Notes: a model not told the origin generated them from the sequence alone. A DNA stretch of 64,000 nucleotides from Rhodoferax ferrireducens (GCF_003347515.1 NZ_QEII01000240.1:1-64000); one strand, 5' to 3'. Shown: positions 32,048 to 41,487, numbered from the stretch's first letter. A program made the numbers and translations.

Positions 32048-32929
32048 TCATTCATCCTGGACACTCAGGCATTTCGGCGCCTGCGACAGCGCAAAGCCAT
32101 TGAAGGGTTTGGAGCGATCATGGGCCTCCAATTTCCAGGTGGGTCGGGCATTGGGCACGCCGCCATCGACCCGAATGCACGAGCCGGTGATGAAGGCCGC
32201 CGCCTCACACAGCAAAAACACAATCGCTGCCGACACCTCGGACTCGGTGCCGTGGCGCTGCAGCGGCACCTTGGTCTTCAGGCTGCGCAGTTCGGCCTGC
32301 ATCTCGGGGCTGTAGGTGTCAAAGCCGCTGCTGGCGATCCAGCCCGGCGCCACGGCATTGACGCGCACACCGGCGCAGGCCCATTCGCAGGCCGCCGTCT
32401 CGGTGAACGACAGCATGCCGGCACGCGCCGCGCCGCTGTGCGCCATGGTCGGCATGCCGCCCCAGATGTCGGCGATGATGTTGACGATGGCGCCGCCATT
32501 CGAGGCCATGGACTGGTTGAAGGCTTCGCGCGCCACCAGAAAACCACCAGTGAGGTTGCTGCGTACCACCGCCTCCCAGCCCTTCAGGCTGATGTCCTTG
32601 ACCGGCTGCGGATACTGGCCGCCAGCGTTATTGACCAGACCGTCGATCTTGCCGTGGCGGGCGATCACGTCGGCGATCATGGCCTTGACGCCCGGCTCAT
32701 CGCGGATGTCGCAGGCATGGATGCTGGCCTGGCCGCCGGCCTGCGTGATTTCAGCCTGCACCGCTTCCAGCTTCTCGATACGACGACCGACCAGCGCCAC
32801 ACTGGCGCCGAGGTTGGCCAACTCGTGCGCGGTGCAGCGGCCAATGCCGCTGCCGCCGCCGGTGACGATCACCGTCTGACCGGCAAACAGGCCGGGGCGA
32901 AACACGGATTGATAAACAGATTGGCTCAT
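32048..32929 (-). CDS. PECR-like enoyl-CoA reductase (SDR family)
   Basis: This 293-residue short-chain reductase has the NADP-type motif TGGGSGIG (23-30) and NNAGG. The usual YxxxK active site is replaced by HSGAARAG (164-171), exactly the pattern of peroxisomal trans-2-enoyl-CoA reductase and related 2,4-dienoyl-CoA reductases. The following CEWACAGVRVNAVAPG is also very close to that family. It should reduce a 2-enoyl or 2,4-dienoyl-CoA with NADPH, useful for saturating double bonds of an unsaturated or isoprenoid chain. A strong AAGGAG site precedes it. Confidence 0.88.
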   Translation of the reverse strand: MSQSVYQSVFRPGLFAGQTVIVTGGGSGIGRCTAHELANLGASVALVGRRIEKLEAVQAEITQAGGQASIHACDIRDEPGVKAMIADVIARHGKIDGLVNNAGGQYPQPVKDISLKGWEAVVRSNLTGGFLVAREAFNQSMASNGGAIVNIIADIWGGMPTMAHSGAARAGMLSFTETAACEWACAGVRVNAVAPGWIASSGFDTYSPEMQAELRSLKTKVPLQRHGTESEVSAAIVFLLCEAAAFITGSCIRVDGGVPNARPTWKLEAHDRSKPFNGFALSQAPKCLSVQDE

Positions 32930-32953
32930 GGGTTTGTCTCCTTCGTAATGGGT

Positions 32954-33388
32954 TCATGCACTGAGCATGAAATTGCAATGGCCAAGCGCGATCGGCTTGT
33001 CGGGACTGGACTGCCAGGCCTCGATGCGCAGGTTGACTACGCGCCGCCCCTGCTTGACCATCACCACGTTGGCATAGGTATCGCGCGGCAAGCCGGTGCG
33101 CAGGTAGTCGATGTTGAAATCGATCGTCTTGGGCAGGCTCTGGGTTTCCATCTGCAAAAGCAGATAAAACAGGCCAGCACACTCCAGAAAGCCGCCGGTC
33201 GCACCGCCATGCAGGGCGGGCAGGACCGGATTGCCGATCAGCTTCTGCTCAAACGGCAGGATGCAGGTGAACGCGTCACCTTTGACATCGATGCGCAGAT
33301 TCAGGAAGCGTGCGAACGGGATGGTCTGCACCAGCGCGCTCCAGTCGTTGGAGGCCCGGCAGCGGCTCACGATATCGGAATAATTCAT
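32954..33388 (-). CDS. PaaI-type hot-dog thioesterase
   Basis: This 144-residue hot-dog-fold protein of the PaaI/YdiI group has the typical LHGGATGGFLECAG motif, where the residue after the helix start is Glu instead of the more usual Asp, and DFNIDYLRTGL at the oligomer interface. Such enzymes hydrolyse stalled acyl-CoAs and free CoA. It overlaps the next thioesterase gene by four bases, making a tandem pair, and precedes the PECR-like gene by 24 bases. Confidence 0.88.
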   Translation of the reverse strand: MNYSDIVSRCRASNDWSALVQTIPFARFLNLRIDVKGDAFTCILPFEQKLIGNPVLPALHGGATGGFLECAGLFYLLLQMETQSLPKTIDFNIDYLRTGLPRDTYANVVMVKQGRRVVNLRIEAWQSSPDKPIALGHCNFMLSA

Positions 33389-33861
33389 CGTGGAACCTCC
33401 TCATTGCTGATCACCGGTCGTCCCTCGGTGAACATGTAGATGCCCACGGCGGTGGCGATGGGATCATCCGGTGACTCGTGATAGGCGCAGCCTCGCACAA
33501 AAGCCAGCTCCGGGGTCAGCTTGTAGCAAACAGCCCCGCCCAAGACTGCACGCCCGGGCGTGGCAGGCTTGAGGTAGTCAATGCGCAGGTCCAGCGTGGC
33601 CATCGGCCGGAACTCCGGCAGCTTGACAAAAATCGCGAATCCGAATGCGGCGTCGAGCAGCGCAGTGATCACGCCGCCATGCAAGACCCGGGTCTGCGGA
33701 TCGCCCACCAGCGCGTCCTGGTACTCGACTTTGAGCACGCACCAGTCAGGGCGCACCACGTGTGGCAGCAAGCCCAGCTCGCGGTTATAGGGCGACACGT
33801 GGGCAAATTTTTGCCATCGCCTGGCGATTTCTTCTTCGTTGAGGGGAGGTATTTCCGTCAT
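33385..33861 (-). CDS. PaaI-type hot-dog thioesterase
   Basis: This 158-residue hot-dog-fold protein has the motif LHGGVITALLDAAFGFA, with the expected catalytic Asp, and LDLRIDYLKPATPG. It is probably a second acyl-CoA thioesterase, in tandem with the one at 32954; the two may form a mixed assembly or handle different chain types. The start at 33861 opens the conserved MTEIPPLNEEE; the longer frame runs into the neighbouring gene and is rejected. The ribosome binding site is weak, so translation may depend on coupling to the upstream gene. Confidence 0.86.
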   Translation of the reverse strand: MTEIPPLNEEEIARRWQKFAHVSPYNRELGLLPHVVRPDWCVLKVEYQDALVGDPQTRVLHGGVITALLDAAFGFAIFVKLPEFRPMATLDLRIDYLKPATPGRAVLGGAVCYKLTPELAFVRGCAYHESPDDPIATAVGIYMFTEGRPVISNEEVPR

Positions 33862-33872
33862 TTTTCTATTTT

Positions 33873-34925
33873 TCAGGACAAGGTGAGACTGGGCTCGACG
33901 CCGGCCGCCGGCACTGCGGTCCAGCACGTCACGCCCGTCGTTTCTTCGCGTTGTACATAGGCGGCACGCTCCAGCCACAGCAGGTGCGCCAGCGTCTCGC
34001 CCATGGCCAGGTAAGCATGCAAGGGGTCGCTCTGCGCGCCATAGACCGCGTAGCCAAGTTCGGTGGCGTTCATGCTCTGCGCGCCCAGGCGCGCCATGAA
34101 CTTGCGCAGCGCTTTTTGATGGTGCGCCACCAGTCCGTGCGCGCGCTTGACCCCGGCATGGTAGACGTCGTGGTGGGCCGGCAGCACGTGCTCGATCTCC
34201 AGCGCGGCAATGGTGCGCAGGCTGTCCAGATAGCGCGGCAGCGGATCGGTTTCGCCATAGGGCCAGACGCCGATGTTGGGCGTGATGCGTTCGAGCAACT
34301 GGTCGCCCGTGAGCAGCAGCTTCAACTTGGGCTCATACAGGCAAATCTGTGCAATGCTGTGACCGCCCAGCACCAGCACCTCGAACACATGCTCGCCGAT
34401 GCGCAGCGTCTGGCCGGCTTCGAGCGGCTCGACGCGCGCCGGCACGGCGCAGGCCATGTTGCTTTGCAATACGCCGCCCACCACATAGCGGGCCTCCGCG
34501 ACGGACAGTCCATGGCGGCACATGAGATCGACGCAGTAGGCACGGTCAGCGTCGCTGCTCACATGCGTCTGCCGCGCCACCGCCAACTCTTCCTCGCGCA
34601 TCAGGATGGTCGCGCCGGTGCGCTCGTGCAGCCACACGGCCAGCCCGAGGTGGTCGGGGTGGTGGTGCGACACGATGATGCGCGTCAGGCCGGCCGCTAG
34701 TGGCCCCTCCAGGGCGCGCAGCCACAGAGCCCGCGCGGCTTCGCAGTCGGCGCCGGTGTCGAACAGGCACCAGCCCGCCCCATCGCGGATCAGGTAGATG
34801 TTGACGTGGTCAATGCCGTAGTCCACCGGCAGCGTGAACATCAGGATGCCGGGCAGGACTTCGCGCAGCGGCAGCTCGACCGGCCCGTCGATGAGCGGGG
34901 TGGAAGGCGCGGTGCTCATGCTCAC
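33873..34925 (-). CDS. metallo-beta-lactamase-fold hydrolase
   Basis: This 350-residue MBL-fold protein has the metal motif H87-x-H89-x-D91-H92 (SHHHPDH), a further His in GGHSIAQ, an Asp in LLTGDQLL, and a C-terminal helical extension of about 80 residues. The DTGAD before the motif fits the fold. Members of this size include hydrolases of thioesters and lactones and glyoxalase II-like enzymes. The start overlaps the acyl-CoA dehydrogenase stop by four bases. In this operon it could act on a CoA ester or lactone intermediate, but the substrate is unknown. Confidence 0.88.
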   Translation of the reverse strand: MSMSTAPSTPLIDGPVELPLREVLPGILMFTLPVDYGIDHVNIYLIRDGAGWCLFDTGADCEAARALWLRALEGPLAAGLTRIIVSHHHPDHLGLAVWLHERTGATILMREEELAVARQTHVSSDADRAYCVDLMCRHGLSVAEARYVVGGVLQSNMACAVPARVEPLEAGQTLRIGEHVFEVLVLGGHSIAQICLYEPKLKLLLTGDQLLERITPNIGVWPYGETDPLPRYLDSLRTIAALEIEHVLPAHHDVYHAGVKRAHGLVAHHQKALRKFMARLGAQSMNATELGYAVYGAQSDPLHAYLAMGETLAHLLWLERAAYVQREETTGVTCWTAVPAAGVEPSLTLS

Positions 34926-36067
34926 AGGCGTTTGGCCACTTCTTCGAGCATGACCTCGGTGGCGCCGCCGCCGATGGCCTGGACGCGGGCGTCGCGCACC
35001 ATGCGCTCAATGGCCGCTTCGCGCATGTAGCCAAAGCCGCCGTGGAACTGCTGGCAGTCGTACACCACGTCGTTGACCAGCTCGCCGCACAGCGCCTTGA
35101 CCATGGACACTTCCTTCACGCACTCGCGCCCCTGCGCGTCGAGCCAGGCCGCGTGGTACACCAGCTGACGCGCCGCCGCCACCTGCGAGGCCCGCATGGC
35201 CAGGCGCTGGCGAATCGCCTGCTTGTCCCACAGCGTGGCGCCGAAAGCCTTGCGCTCACGCACATAGTCCAGCGTCAGCTCGATCGCGCGCGCGGCCTCG
35301 CCCATGGTTTGGGCACCCAGCACCATGCGCTCGTTCTGGAAGTTGCGCATGATCTGGTAGAAGCCCTTGTTCTCTTCGCCCAGCAGGTTGGCCGCCGGAA
35401 TGCGGCAGTTCTCGAACACCAGCTCGGCGGTGTCGCTGCACAGCCAGCCGCTCTTGTTGAGCGCGCGCCCGACACGGAAACCCGGCGTGTCCTTCTCGAC
35501 GATGAAGATCGAAATGCCGCGCGAGCCCTTGGCCGTCGGGTCGGTCTTGGCGGCCACGAAGTACACGTCGCCATGCACGCCGTTGGTGATGAATATCTTG
35601 CTGCCGTTGATGACCCACTCGTCACCCTCGCGCACGGCGCGGGTACGGATGCCGGCGACGTCGGAGCCGGCATCGGGCTCGGTCACTGCCACGGCGCAGA
35701 TCTTCTCGCCGCGGATGATGGGCGGCAGGTAGCGCTGCAACTGTTCCGGTGTACCGAAATTGGCCAGGTGCGGCGAGGCCATGTCGGTGTGCACCATCAC
35801 CGTCACGGCGAAGCCGCCAAAGGTGGAGCGGCCGAGTTCTTCGGCCAGGATGGCGCTGTACACGGTGTCGAGCTTCGAGCCGCCGTACTGCTCGTCGTAG
35901 CGGATGCCCAGATAGCCCAGCTCACCCATTTTGCGCAGCACCGCGCGCGGCACCATGCCCTGATCTTCCCAGGGCGCGGCCTGCGGCACCACTTCCTGCT
36001 CGACGAAGCGGCGCAGGTTGTCCCGGAACTGCCGGTGTTGCTCGTCAAAATAAATCGGGTCGTTCAT
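34922..36067 (-). CDS. acyl-CoA dehydrogenase, isovaleryl/citronellyl-CoA dehydrogenase-like
   Basis: This 381-residue acyl-CoA dehydrogenase has VTEPDAGSDVAGI and WVINGSKIFITNG for FAD and substrate binding. The base Glu is missing from the usual C-terminal loop (QAIGGGATEV), and a Glu stands in FQNERMV, the position used by isovaleryl-CoA and long/branched-chain dehydrogenases. That pattern, with the adjacent carboxylase, hydratase and lyase genes, fits a LiuA/AtuD-like role: introducing the alpha,beta double bond in a beta-methyl-branched acyl-CoA before carboxylation. It is the last gene of the five-gene liu/atu-like set. Confidence 0.9.
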   Translation of the reverse strand: MNDPIYFDEQHRQFRDNLRRFVEQEVVPQAAPWEDQGMVPRAVLRKMGELGYLGIRYDEQYGGSKLDTVYSAILAEELGRSTFGGFAVTVMVHTDMASPHLANFGTPEQLQRYLPPIIRGEKICAVAVTEPDAGSDVAGIRTRAVREGDEWVINGSKIFITNGVHGDVYFVAAKTDPTAKGSRGISIFIVEKDTPGFRVGRALNKSGWLCSDTAELVFENCRIPAANLLGEENKGFYQIMRNFQNERMVLGAQTMGEAARAIELTLDYVRERKAFGATLWDKQAIRQRLAMRASQVAAARQLVYHAAWLDAQGRECVKEVSMVKALCGELVNDVVYDCQQFHGGFGYMREAAIERMVRDARVQAIGGGATEVMLEEVAKRL

Positions 36068-38085
36068 TGTTTTTCCTCGGTTTCCATTGCTTCCATCACT
36101 ACCAATACATCGCCACCGCGCACCGCGTCGCCGACGCGGCAGCGCAACTCGGCCACCCGTCCCGGCGCGGCAGCGCTCAGCGTGTGCACCATTTTCATGG
36201 CTTCCATCTGCACCAGGATGTCGCCCGCGTTCACCGCCATGCCCACGCTGACCTGCACCTGCGTCACCAGGCCGGGCATGGGCGCGAGCAGACGGTTGCC
36301 GCCCCGCTCATCGGCGCCCGCCGCGCCCTTGAGCGCGCGCTGCCAGCGGTCAAGCCGGCGCCAGGCCCAGGTGCCGCCCGGGCCGGCCAGCCACAGCTGC
36401 TCGCCCTGCGTGGCGTGCTGTGCCGCCGCCACCGTGAAACGAACCGTCAGGCCATCGCGCTGCAACGCCAGGGTGTCGCCGCTCAGCGTCGCCGCCAGGC
36501 TCAGGTCATGCTCGCCAACGCGCACGCACCAGCCCTCGCCCTGCGGCGAGACGCTGACTTCGTGCACGCGGCGCTGCCCGTCTTCGAGCAGCACCGGGGT
36601 GCTGGCCGCACCGGGCACCCGCCAGGCCCCAAGCGACTGCCAGGCCCCAGGCGACTTCTGCCCGGCCGCCGCCTGCGTGGCCAGCACGCCATGCAAGGCG
36701 GCAGCGGCCATGGCCAGCCCATCGTCGGCGCGCGGCTGCCAGCCGGCGGGAAAGGCGCGTTCGATGTAGTGCGTGCTGAGTACTTGCGCGAAGTGCTCGT
36801 GGCGCAGCAGATCGGCCAGAAAGCCGAGGTTGCTGTGCACGCCGAGCAGCACCGTGTCGTCCAATGCCGTGGCGAGCCGCCGTGCGGCGGTCGGCCGGTC
36901 GTCGGCATGGGCAATCACCTTGGCCAGCATGGAGTCGTAATACGGCGAGACCTGGCTGCCGACACGCACGCCGCTGTCGACCCGCACACCCTCGCCGCGC
37001 GGCTCGCGGTAGCCGATCAGGGTGCCTATCTCGGGCGCGAAACCGGCCGCCGGGTTCTCCGCGCAAACGCGCGCCTCGATCGCGCAGCCGCGCTGCGACA
37101 GGTCGGCCTGGCCAAAGCCGAGCACCTCACCAGCGGCCACCCGCAGTTGCCATTCGACCAGGTCGATGCCGACCGTCAGCTCGGTCACCGGGTGTTCGAC
37201 CTGCAAGCGGGTGTTCATCTCCAGGAAGAAGGTGTCGCCGCTGCGGCTGTCGTGAATGAACTCGATGGTGCCGGTGCTGTCGTAGCCGATGGCGCGCCCC
37301 ATCGTCAGCGCGTGCGCGAACAGGGCCTCGCGCACGGCCGGCGGCAGGTGCGGCGCGGGCGCTTCCTCGATCACTTTCTGGTGGTTGCGCTGGATCGAGC
37401 ATTCGCGCTCGAACAAATGCACCAGGTGCCCGTGCTTGTCGCCCAGCAACTGCACTTCCAGATGGCGCGGCTCGTCCAGGTAGCGCTCCAGCAGCACGCG
37501 GTCGTCGCCGAACGAGGCCTGCGCCTCGCGCCGCACGGTGGCCAGTGCGGCCGCGAATTCGCCCGCGCCGCGCACCACGCGCATGCCCTTGCCGCCGCCA
37601 CCGGCCGAGGCCTTGATCAGCACCGGGTAGCCAATGCCATCGGCCGCCGCCTGCAAGACTCCAGGGTCCTGGTCGTCGGCGTGGTAGCCCGGCACCACCG
37701 GCACGCCGGCGTCCAGCGCGATGCGCTTGGATTCGATCTTCGAGCCCATGCGCCGGATCGCGTCACGCGAGGGGCCGACAAAAATAAGACCAGCGGCTTC
37801 GCAGGCGTCGATCAGGGCCAGGCTCTCCGACAAAAAGCCGTAGCCCGGATGGATGGCCTGCGCACCGGCGGCGCGCCCCGCAGCGACGATGGCAGCCGCA
37901 TCAAGGTAGCTGCGCGCGGCCTCCGACGGGCCGATGCGCACGGCCGTGTCACACAGGGCCACATGCAGCGCCTCGCGGTCGGCGTCGGAGTACACCGCCA
38001 CCGTGCGCAAGCCCATGCGGCGCGCGGTGCGGGCGATGCGGCAGGCGATCTCGCCGCGGTTGGCAATCAGCAGGGTGTTAAACAT
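36064..38085 (-). CDS. acyl-CoA carboxylase biotin-containing alpha subunit (first set)
   Basis: This 673-residue fused subunit has an N-terminal biotin carboxylase domain (FNTLLIANRGEIACR, GPSRDAIRRMGSK, the glycine-rich KASAGGGGKGMRVV, and EMNTRLQVEHPVTE) and a C-terminal biotin carrier domain with EAMKM, biotinylated at Lys631. The size and fusion match methylcrotonyl-/geranyl-CoA carboxylase alpha subunits (LiuD/AtuF type). It carboxylates its biotin with bicarbonate and ATP and hands it to the beta subunit, encoded two genes upstream at 38915. The start at 38085 opens the conserved MFNTLLIANRGE; the longer frame is rejected. Confidence 0.93.
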   Translation of the reverse strand: MFNTLLIANRGEIACRIARTARRMGLRTVAVYSDADREALHVALCDTAVRIGPSEAARSYLDAAAIVAAGRAAGAQAIHPGYGFLSESLALIDACEAAGLIFVGPSRDAIRRMGSKIESKRIALDAGVPVVPGYHADDQDPGVLQAAADGIGYPVLIKASAGGGGKGMRVVRGAGEFAAALATVRREAQASFGDDRVLLERYLDEPRHLEVQLLGDKHGHLVHLFERECSIQRNHQKVIEEAPAPHLPPAVREALFAHALTMGRAIGYDSTGTIEFIHDSRSGDTFFLEMNTRLQVEHPVTELTVGIDLVEWQLRVAAGEVLGFGQADLSQRGCAIEARVCAENPAAGFAPEIGTLIGYREPRGEGVRVDSGVRVGSQVSPYYDSMLAKVIAHADDRPTAARRLATALDDTVLLGVHSNLGFLADLLRHEHFAQVLSTHYIERAFPAGWQPRADDGLAMAAAALHGVLATQAAAGQKSPGAWQSLGAWRVPGAASTPVLLEDGQRRVHEVSVSPQGEGWCVRVGEHDLSLAATLSGDTLALQRDGLTVRFTVAAAQHATQGEQLWLAGPGGTWAWRRLDRWQRALKGAAGADERGGNRLLAPMPGLVTQVQVSVGMAVNAGDILVQMEAMKMVHTLSAAAPGRVAELRCRVGDAVRGGDVLVVMEAMETEEKQ

Positions 38086-38102
38086 CAACGGTGCGCTTTC
38101 GG

Positions 38103-38897
38103 TTACTGCCGCCACACCGGTAGCCGTTTGCCGAAGAAGGCGGCGATGCCGTCGCGCCCTTCTTCGGTTTCCCAGGCGTCGGCCAGCTTGTCGGCGGTGT
38201 AGATCATGTTGGTCGGCAGGTCGTGCGCCTGCACATAGGCCACCAGCTTCTTGGTGGCGGCCACCGCGCCGGGCGCGCACTGCAGCAGGTCGGCGAGTTC
38301 GCGCTCAACGGCGGCGTCGAGCTGGTCGGGCGCCACCACTTCAGAGAGCAGGTTCAGGCGCTGCGCCTCGGTCGCGCTCATGCGGCGCGCCGTCAGGAAG
38401 GTGCGCCGTGCGTTGGCTTCGCCCATGCGCGCCACCACGTAGGGCGCGATATTGGCCGGCAACAGGCCCAGGCGCACCTCGGTCAGCGAGTAGATGCCGG
38501 TATCGACCGCGATCGTGATGTCGCAGACCGAGATCATGCCGACGCCGCCGCCATAGGCCGGGCCGTTGATGCGGCCAATCACGGGCATGGGCAGCTCGTT
38601 CAAGGCGCGCAGCATCCGGGCCAGATCGCCGCTCTCGCTGACGCGCTCGGCCCGGCTCTTTTTCATGTTCTCCTGCATCCAGCCCAGGTCGCCGCCAGCG
38701 CAGAAAGTCTTGCCGGTGCCGGTGAGCACCAGGGCGCGCACGCCCTGGGCCTGGCCCAGCCAGTCGGCGGCGCGGCACAGCTCGCTGATCAGGGTGGCGT
38801 TGAGCGCGTTGTGGGTGTCAGGACGGTTCAGCGTCAGGCGGGCCACGCCGCGCGCGTCCACTTCAAACAACAAGGTTTCAAATTTGGGAATGTTCAT
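38103..38897 (-). CDS. methylglutaconyl-CoA hydratase-like crotonase
   Basis: This 264-residue enoyl-CoA hydratase has GTGKTFCAGGDLGWM and GGGVGMISVCDITIAV, then SLTEVRLGLLPANIAPYVV. The first hydratase glutamate is replaced (Gly), while the second is kept, as in LiuC/AtuE-type methyl- or isohexenyl-glutaconyl-CoA hydratases. The flanking genes are carboxylase subunits, so it probably hydrates the carboxylated enoyl-CoA to a HMG-CoA-like compound. The start at 38897 was taken at MNIPKFE, ahead of the conserved core. Confidence 0.9.
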   Translation of the reverse strand: MNIPKFETLLFEVDARGVARLTLNRPDTHNALNATLISELCRAADWLGQAQGVRALVLTGTGKTFCAGGDLGWMQENMKKSRAERVSESGDLARMLRALNELPMPVIGRINGPAYGGGVGMISVCDITIAVDTGIYSLTEVRLGLLPANIAPYVVARMGEANARRTFLTARRMSATEAQRLNLLSEVVAPDQLDAAVERELADLLQCAPGAVAATKKLVAYVQAHDLPTNMIYTADKLADAWETEEGRDGIAAFFGKRLPVWRQ

Positions 38898-38914
38898 GGT
38901 CGGTTCGTCTCTTC

Positions 38915-40510
38915 TTACATGCGATAGACAGGGGTGGCGGTGTCGGGCAGCGCGCGACGCGCCGCCAGCGCCAGCGCCAGGCCCAGCACGTCGCGCGAGG
39001 CCGACGGCGCGATGAGACCGTCGTCCCACAGCCGGGAGGTGGCGTAATAGGGGTCGCTCTGGCGGCCGTACTGGTCGCGCACCTGGCGCTCGATCTCGGC
39101 CAGCCGCGCCTCGTCGGCCGGGCCGCGCAGGTTGGAGCGTGCCAGTTCGACCATCACGTTGCTGGCGATGTCGGCGCTCATGGTGGCGACCTTGGCGCTG
39201 GGCCAGGCAAACAGGAACTCGGGCTCGAAGCCCCGCCCGCACATGCCGTAGTTGCCGGCGCCGTAAGAGCCGCCGACCACCAGCGTGAGCTTGGGCACAC
39301 GCGCGCACGACATGGCGTACACCATCTTGGCGCTGTGCTTGGCGATGCCGCCGCGCTCGGCCTCGGTGCCGACCATGAAACCGGGGATGTTCTGCAAAAA
39401 CAGCAGCGGCACGCCGCGCTGGTTGGCCAGTTCGATGAAATGCGCGCCCTTCAGGGCCGACTCGGCCAGCAGCGCGCCGTTGTTGGCGAGAATGGCCACC
39501 GGCTGGCCGTGGATCGCGCCAAAGCCGGTTACCAGCGTCTCGCCCCACAGCGGCTTGAACTCATGGAACTCGCTGCCGTCCACCAACCGCATGATGATTT
39601 CGCGCGCGTCGTAGGGCTGTTTGGGGTCGGCCGGCACGACGCCGTCGAGCTCGCGCGGGTCGTAGCGCGGTGGGCTGGGCGGCAACGGCGGCGCCATGGA
39701 CGGCTCGGGCGGCAGGCTGGCGACGATCTGGCGCAGCATGGCCAGCGCCTGGTGCTCGTCCTCGGCCAGGTGGTCGCTGACACCAGAGACCCGGCTGTGC
39801 ATTTCGGCGCCGCCCAGGGTTTCGCCGTCGACCACCTCGTTGATCGCGATCTTGACGATGGACGGGCCGCCCAGGTGAATGCGGGCGTTGCCGCGCACCA
39901 TCACCACTTCGTCGGACAGCGCGGGGATGTAGGCGCCGCCCGCGGTGCAGCCGCCGAACACGGCCGAAAGCTGCGGCAGGCCGGCCTGCGACATGCGGCA
40001 CTGGCGGTGGAAGCTGTTGCCGAAGTGGTCCTTGTCGGGAAACACGCGGTCCTGCTCCGGCAGGAAGGCGCCGCCGCAGTCCACCAGGTACAGGCAGGGC
40101 AGGCGCAGGCGCTGGGCAATTTCCTGCGCGCGCACGTGCTTCTTGACGGTTTCATGGAAGAACGAGCCGCCCTTGACGGTGGCGTCGTTGGCAATGAACA
40201 TGCAGGGCCGCCCGGCCACCATGCCGACGCCGGTGACGATGCCCGCACCCGGCACTTCGTTGCCATACTGATCCCAGGCTGCCAGCGGCGAGAGTTCCAG
40301 GAAGGCGCTGCCGTCATCGACGATGAAGTCGATGCGCTCGCGCACCAGCAGCTTGCCGCGCGCGCGATGACGCTGGATGTGCGCGTCACGCCCGCCGGTG
40401 GCCACCCCGGACAGGCGTGTACGCAAGGTCTCGACCTGGGTGCGACCGTGCGCCAGCGCCTGGTGGTAGGCATCGCTGCGGATGTCGATACGGCTTTCAA
40501 GTGGTGTCAT
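38915..40510 (-). CDS. acyl-CoA carboxylase carboxyltransferase beta subunit (first set)
   Basis: This carboxyltransferase of about 531 residues has the two crotonase-like halves. The N-half has GGCTAGGAYIPALSDE and the acyl-CoA-binding LGGAEMHSRVSGVSDH. The C-half has QNIPGFMVGTEAERGGIAKH and GGSYGAGNYGMCGRGFEP, both typical of methylcrotonyl-/geranyl-CoA carboxylases. It transfers CO2 from biotin to the gamma carbon of a beta-methyl-enoyl-CoA. The start at 40510 has a well-placed AAAGGA; an ATG nine bases earlier sits directly against it. It is preceded by the HMG-CoA-lyase-like gene. Confidence 0.92.
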   Translation of the reverse strand: MTPLESRIDIRSDAYHQALAHGRTQVETLRTRLSGVATGGRDAHIQRHRARGKLLVRERIDFIVDDGSAFLELSPLAAWDQYGNEVPGAGIVTGVGMVAGRPCMFIANDATVKGGSFFHETVKKHVRAQEIAQRLRLPCLYLVDCGGAFLPEQDRVFPDKDHFGNSFHRQCRMSQAGLPQLSAVFGGCTAGGAYIPALSDEVVMVRGNARIHLGGPSIVKIAINEVVDGETLGGAEMHSRVSGVSDHLAEDEHQALAMLRQIVASLPPEPSMAPPLPPSPPRYDPRELDGVVPADPKQPYDAREIIMRLVDGSEFHEFKPLWGETLVTGFGAIHGQPVAILANNGALLAESALKGAHFIELANQRGVPLLFLQNIPGFMVGTEAERGGIAKHSAKMVYAMSCARVPKLTLVVGGSYGAGNYGMCGRGFEPEFLFAWPSAKVATMSADIASNVMVELARSNLRGPADEARLAEIERQVRDQYGRQSDPYYATSRLWDDGLIAPSASRDVLGLALALAARRALPDTATPVYRM

Positions 40511-40515
40511 CTGTG

Positions 40516-41469
40516 TCATCCTTTCATTGCAGCGAGCGAGCCGCTGTGCATCACATGGCCCGACAGGGTGCGGCCGATAATGCGTTCGGCCAGCCGCGCC
40601 GCCTCGATCAGCAGCTCCAGGTCGACCCCGGTTTCAATCCCCAGTTCCTGGCACATGAACACCATGTCTTCGGTGCAGATGTTGCCGGCTGCGCCACCGT
40701 GCGTGTGACCCGCGAACGGACAGCCGCCCAGACCGGCCACAGAACTGTCGAACAGCCGCACGCCCATCTGCAAGGCGGCATAGACATTGGCGCCGCCGAC
40801 GCCACGCGTGTCATGCAGGTGCAAGCCGATGCGCGCATCCGGCACGATCTCGCGCACCGCACCGATGCGACGCTTGATCTCCTCGGGATGGGCCCAGCCC
40901 ATGGTATCGGCCAGATAAACCGCCGGCAGCGGCACGCCCCGGTCGACGCAGGCGTCGACCAGCCAGCGGACCTGATCGGTGACCATCGACAGTGGCACGG
41001 CGCCACCCAGATTGCAGCCAAAGGCCGTAATCACGTAGGCTTTCTCCACCGGTATTCCCAGGGCGGTGTAGCGGTCCAGCCAGCCGAGCTGGCGTTCGCG
41101 CATCTCGGCCACGCTGCAATTGTTGTTGCGCTGCGAAAACGGCTCGGTGGTGTAGAACATCAGCTTGCCATCCAGGTCCACCTGTTCGCAGGCGCGCGCG
41201 CGCTCAAAGCCGTTGTCGTTGAGCCAGAGCGCCGTGTAACGGGTGCCGGGACGCTTGACGATGGCGGCAAACAGCTCGGCGGTGTCTGCCATCTGCGGCA
41301 CCGCGCGCGGAGTGACAAAGGACGCCACCTGGATCTGCTTCAGACCCGAGGCCGCCAAAGCGTCAATCAGCGCGGCGCGATCGGCCAGCGGATAAATTTG
41401 TTGCTCCATCTGGAAGCCCTCGCGCGGGCCTTCCTCATGGAACTCGACGGAGGTAGGTAAGTTGCTCAT
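40516..41469 (-). CDS. HMG-CoA lyase-like enzyme
   Basis: This 317-residue TIM-barrel lyase opens with EEGPREGFQ, matching the catalytic-Arg segment of HMG-CoA lyases (GPRDGLQ). It has HLHDTRGVG with metal-binding His residues, and the active-site loop VAGLGGCPFAG with the catalytic Cys. It cleaves 3-hydroxy-3-methylglutaryl-CoA or a longer-chain homologue to acetoacetate or acetate plus an acyl-CoA. Its place beside carboxylase, hydratase and dehydrogenase genes matches the liu (leucine/isovalerate) or atu (acyclic terpene) layout. I cannot tell which of the two from this sequence. Confidence 0.9.
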   Translation of the reverse strand: MSNLPTSVEFHEEGPREGFQMEQQIYPLADRAALIDALAASGLKQIQVASFVTPRAVPQMADTAELFAAIVKRPGTRYTALWLNDNGFERARACEQVDLDGKLMFYTTEPFSQRNNNCSVAEMRERQLGWLDRYTALGIPVEKAYVITAFGCNLGGAVPLSMVTDQVRWLVDACVDRGVPLPAVYLADTMGWAHPEEIKRRIGAVREIVPDARIGLHLHDTRGVGGANVYAALQMGVRLFDSSVAGLGGCPFAGHTHGGAAGNICTEDMVFMCQELGIETGVDLELLIEAARLAERIIGRTLSGHVMHSGSLAAMKG

Positions 41470-41487
41470 TGCTGACTTCTCTTTCCC

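Noticed and set aside
36064..41469. Naming the first carboxylase set outright as liu or atu genes
   Set aside because: Motifs and order fit both leucine and acyclic-terpene pathways, and I could not recall a residue that separates them reliably from this sequence alone.
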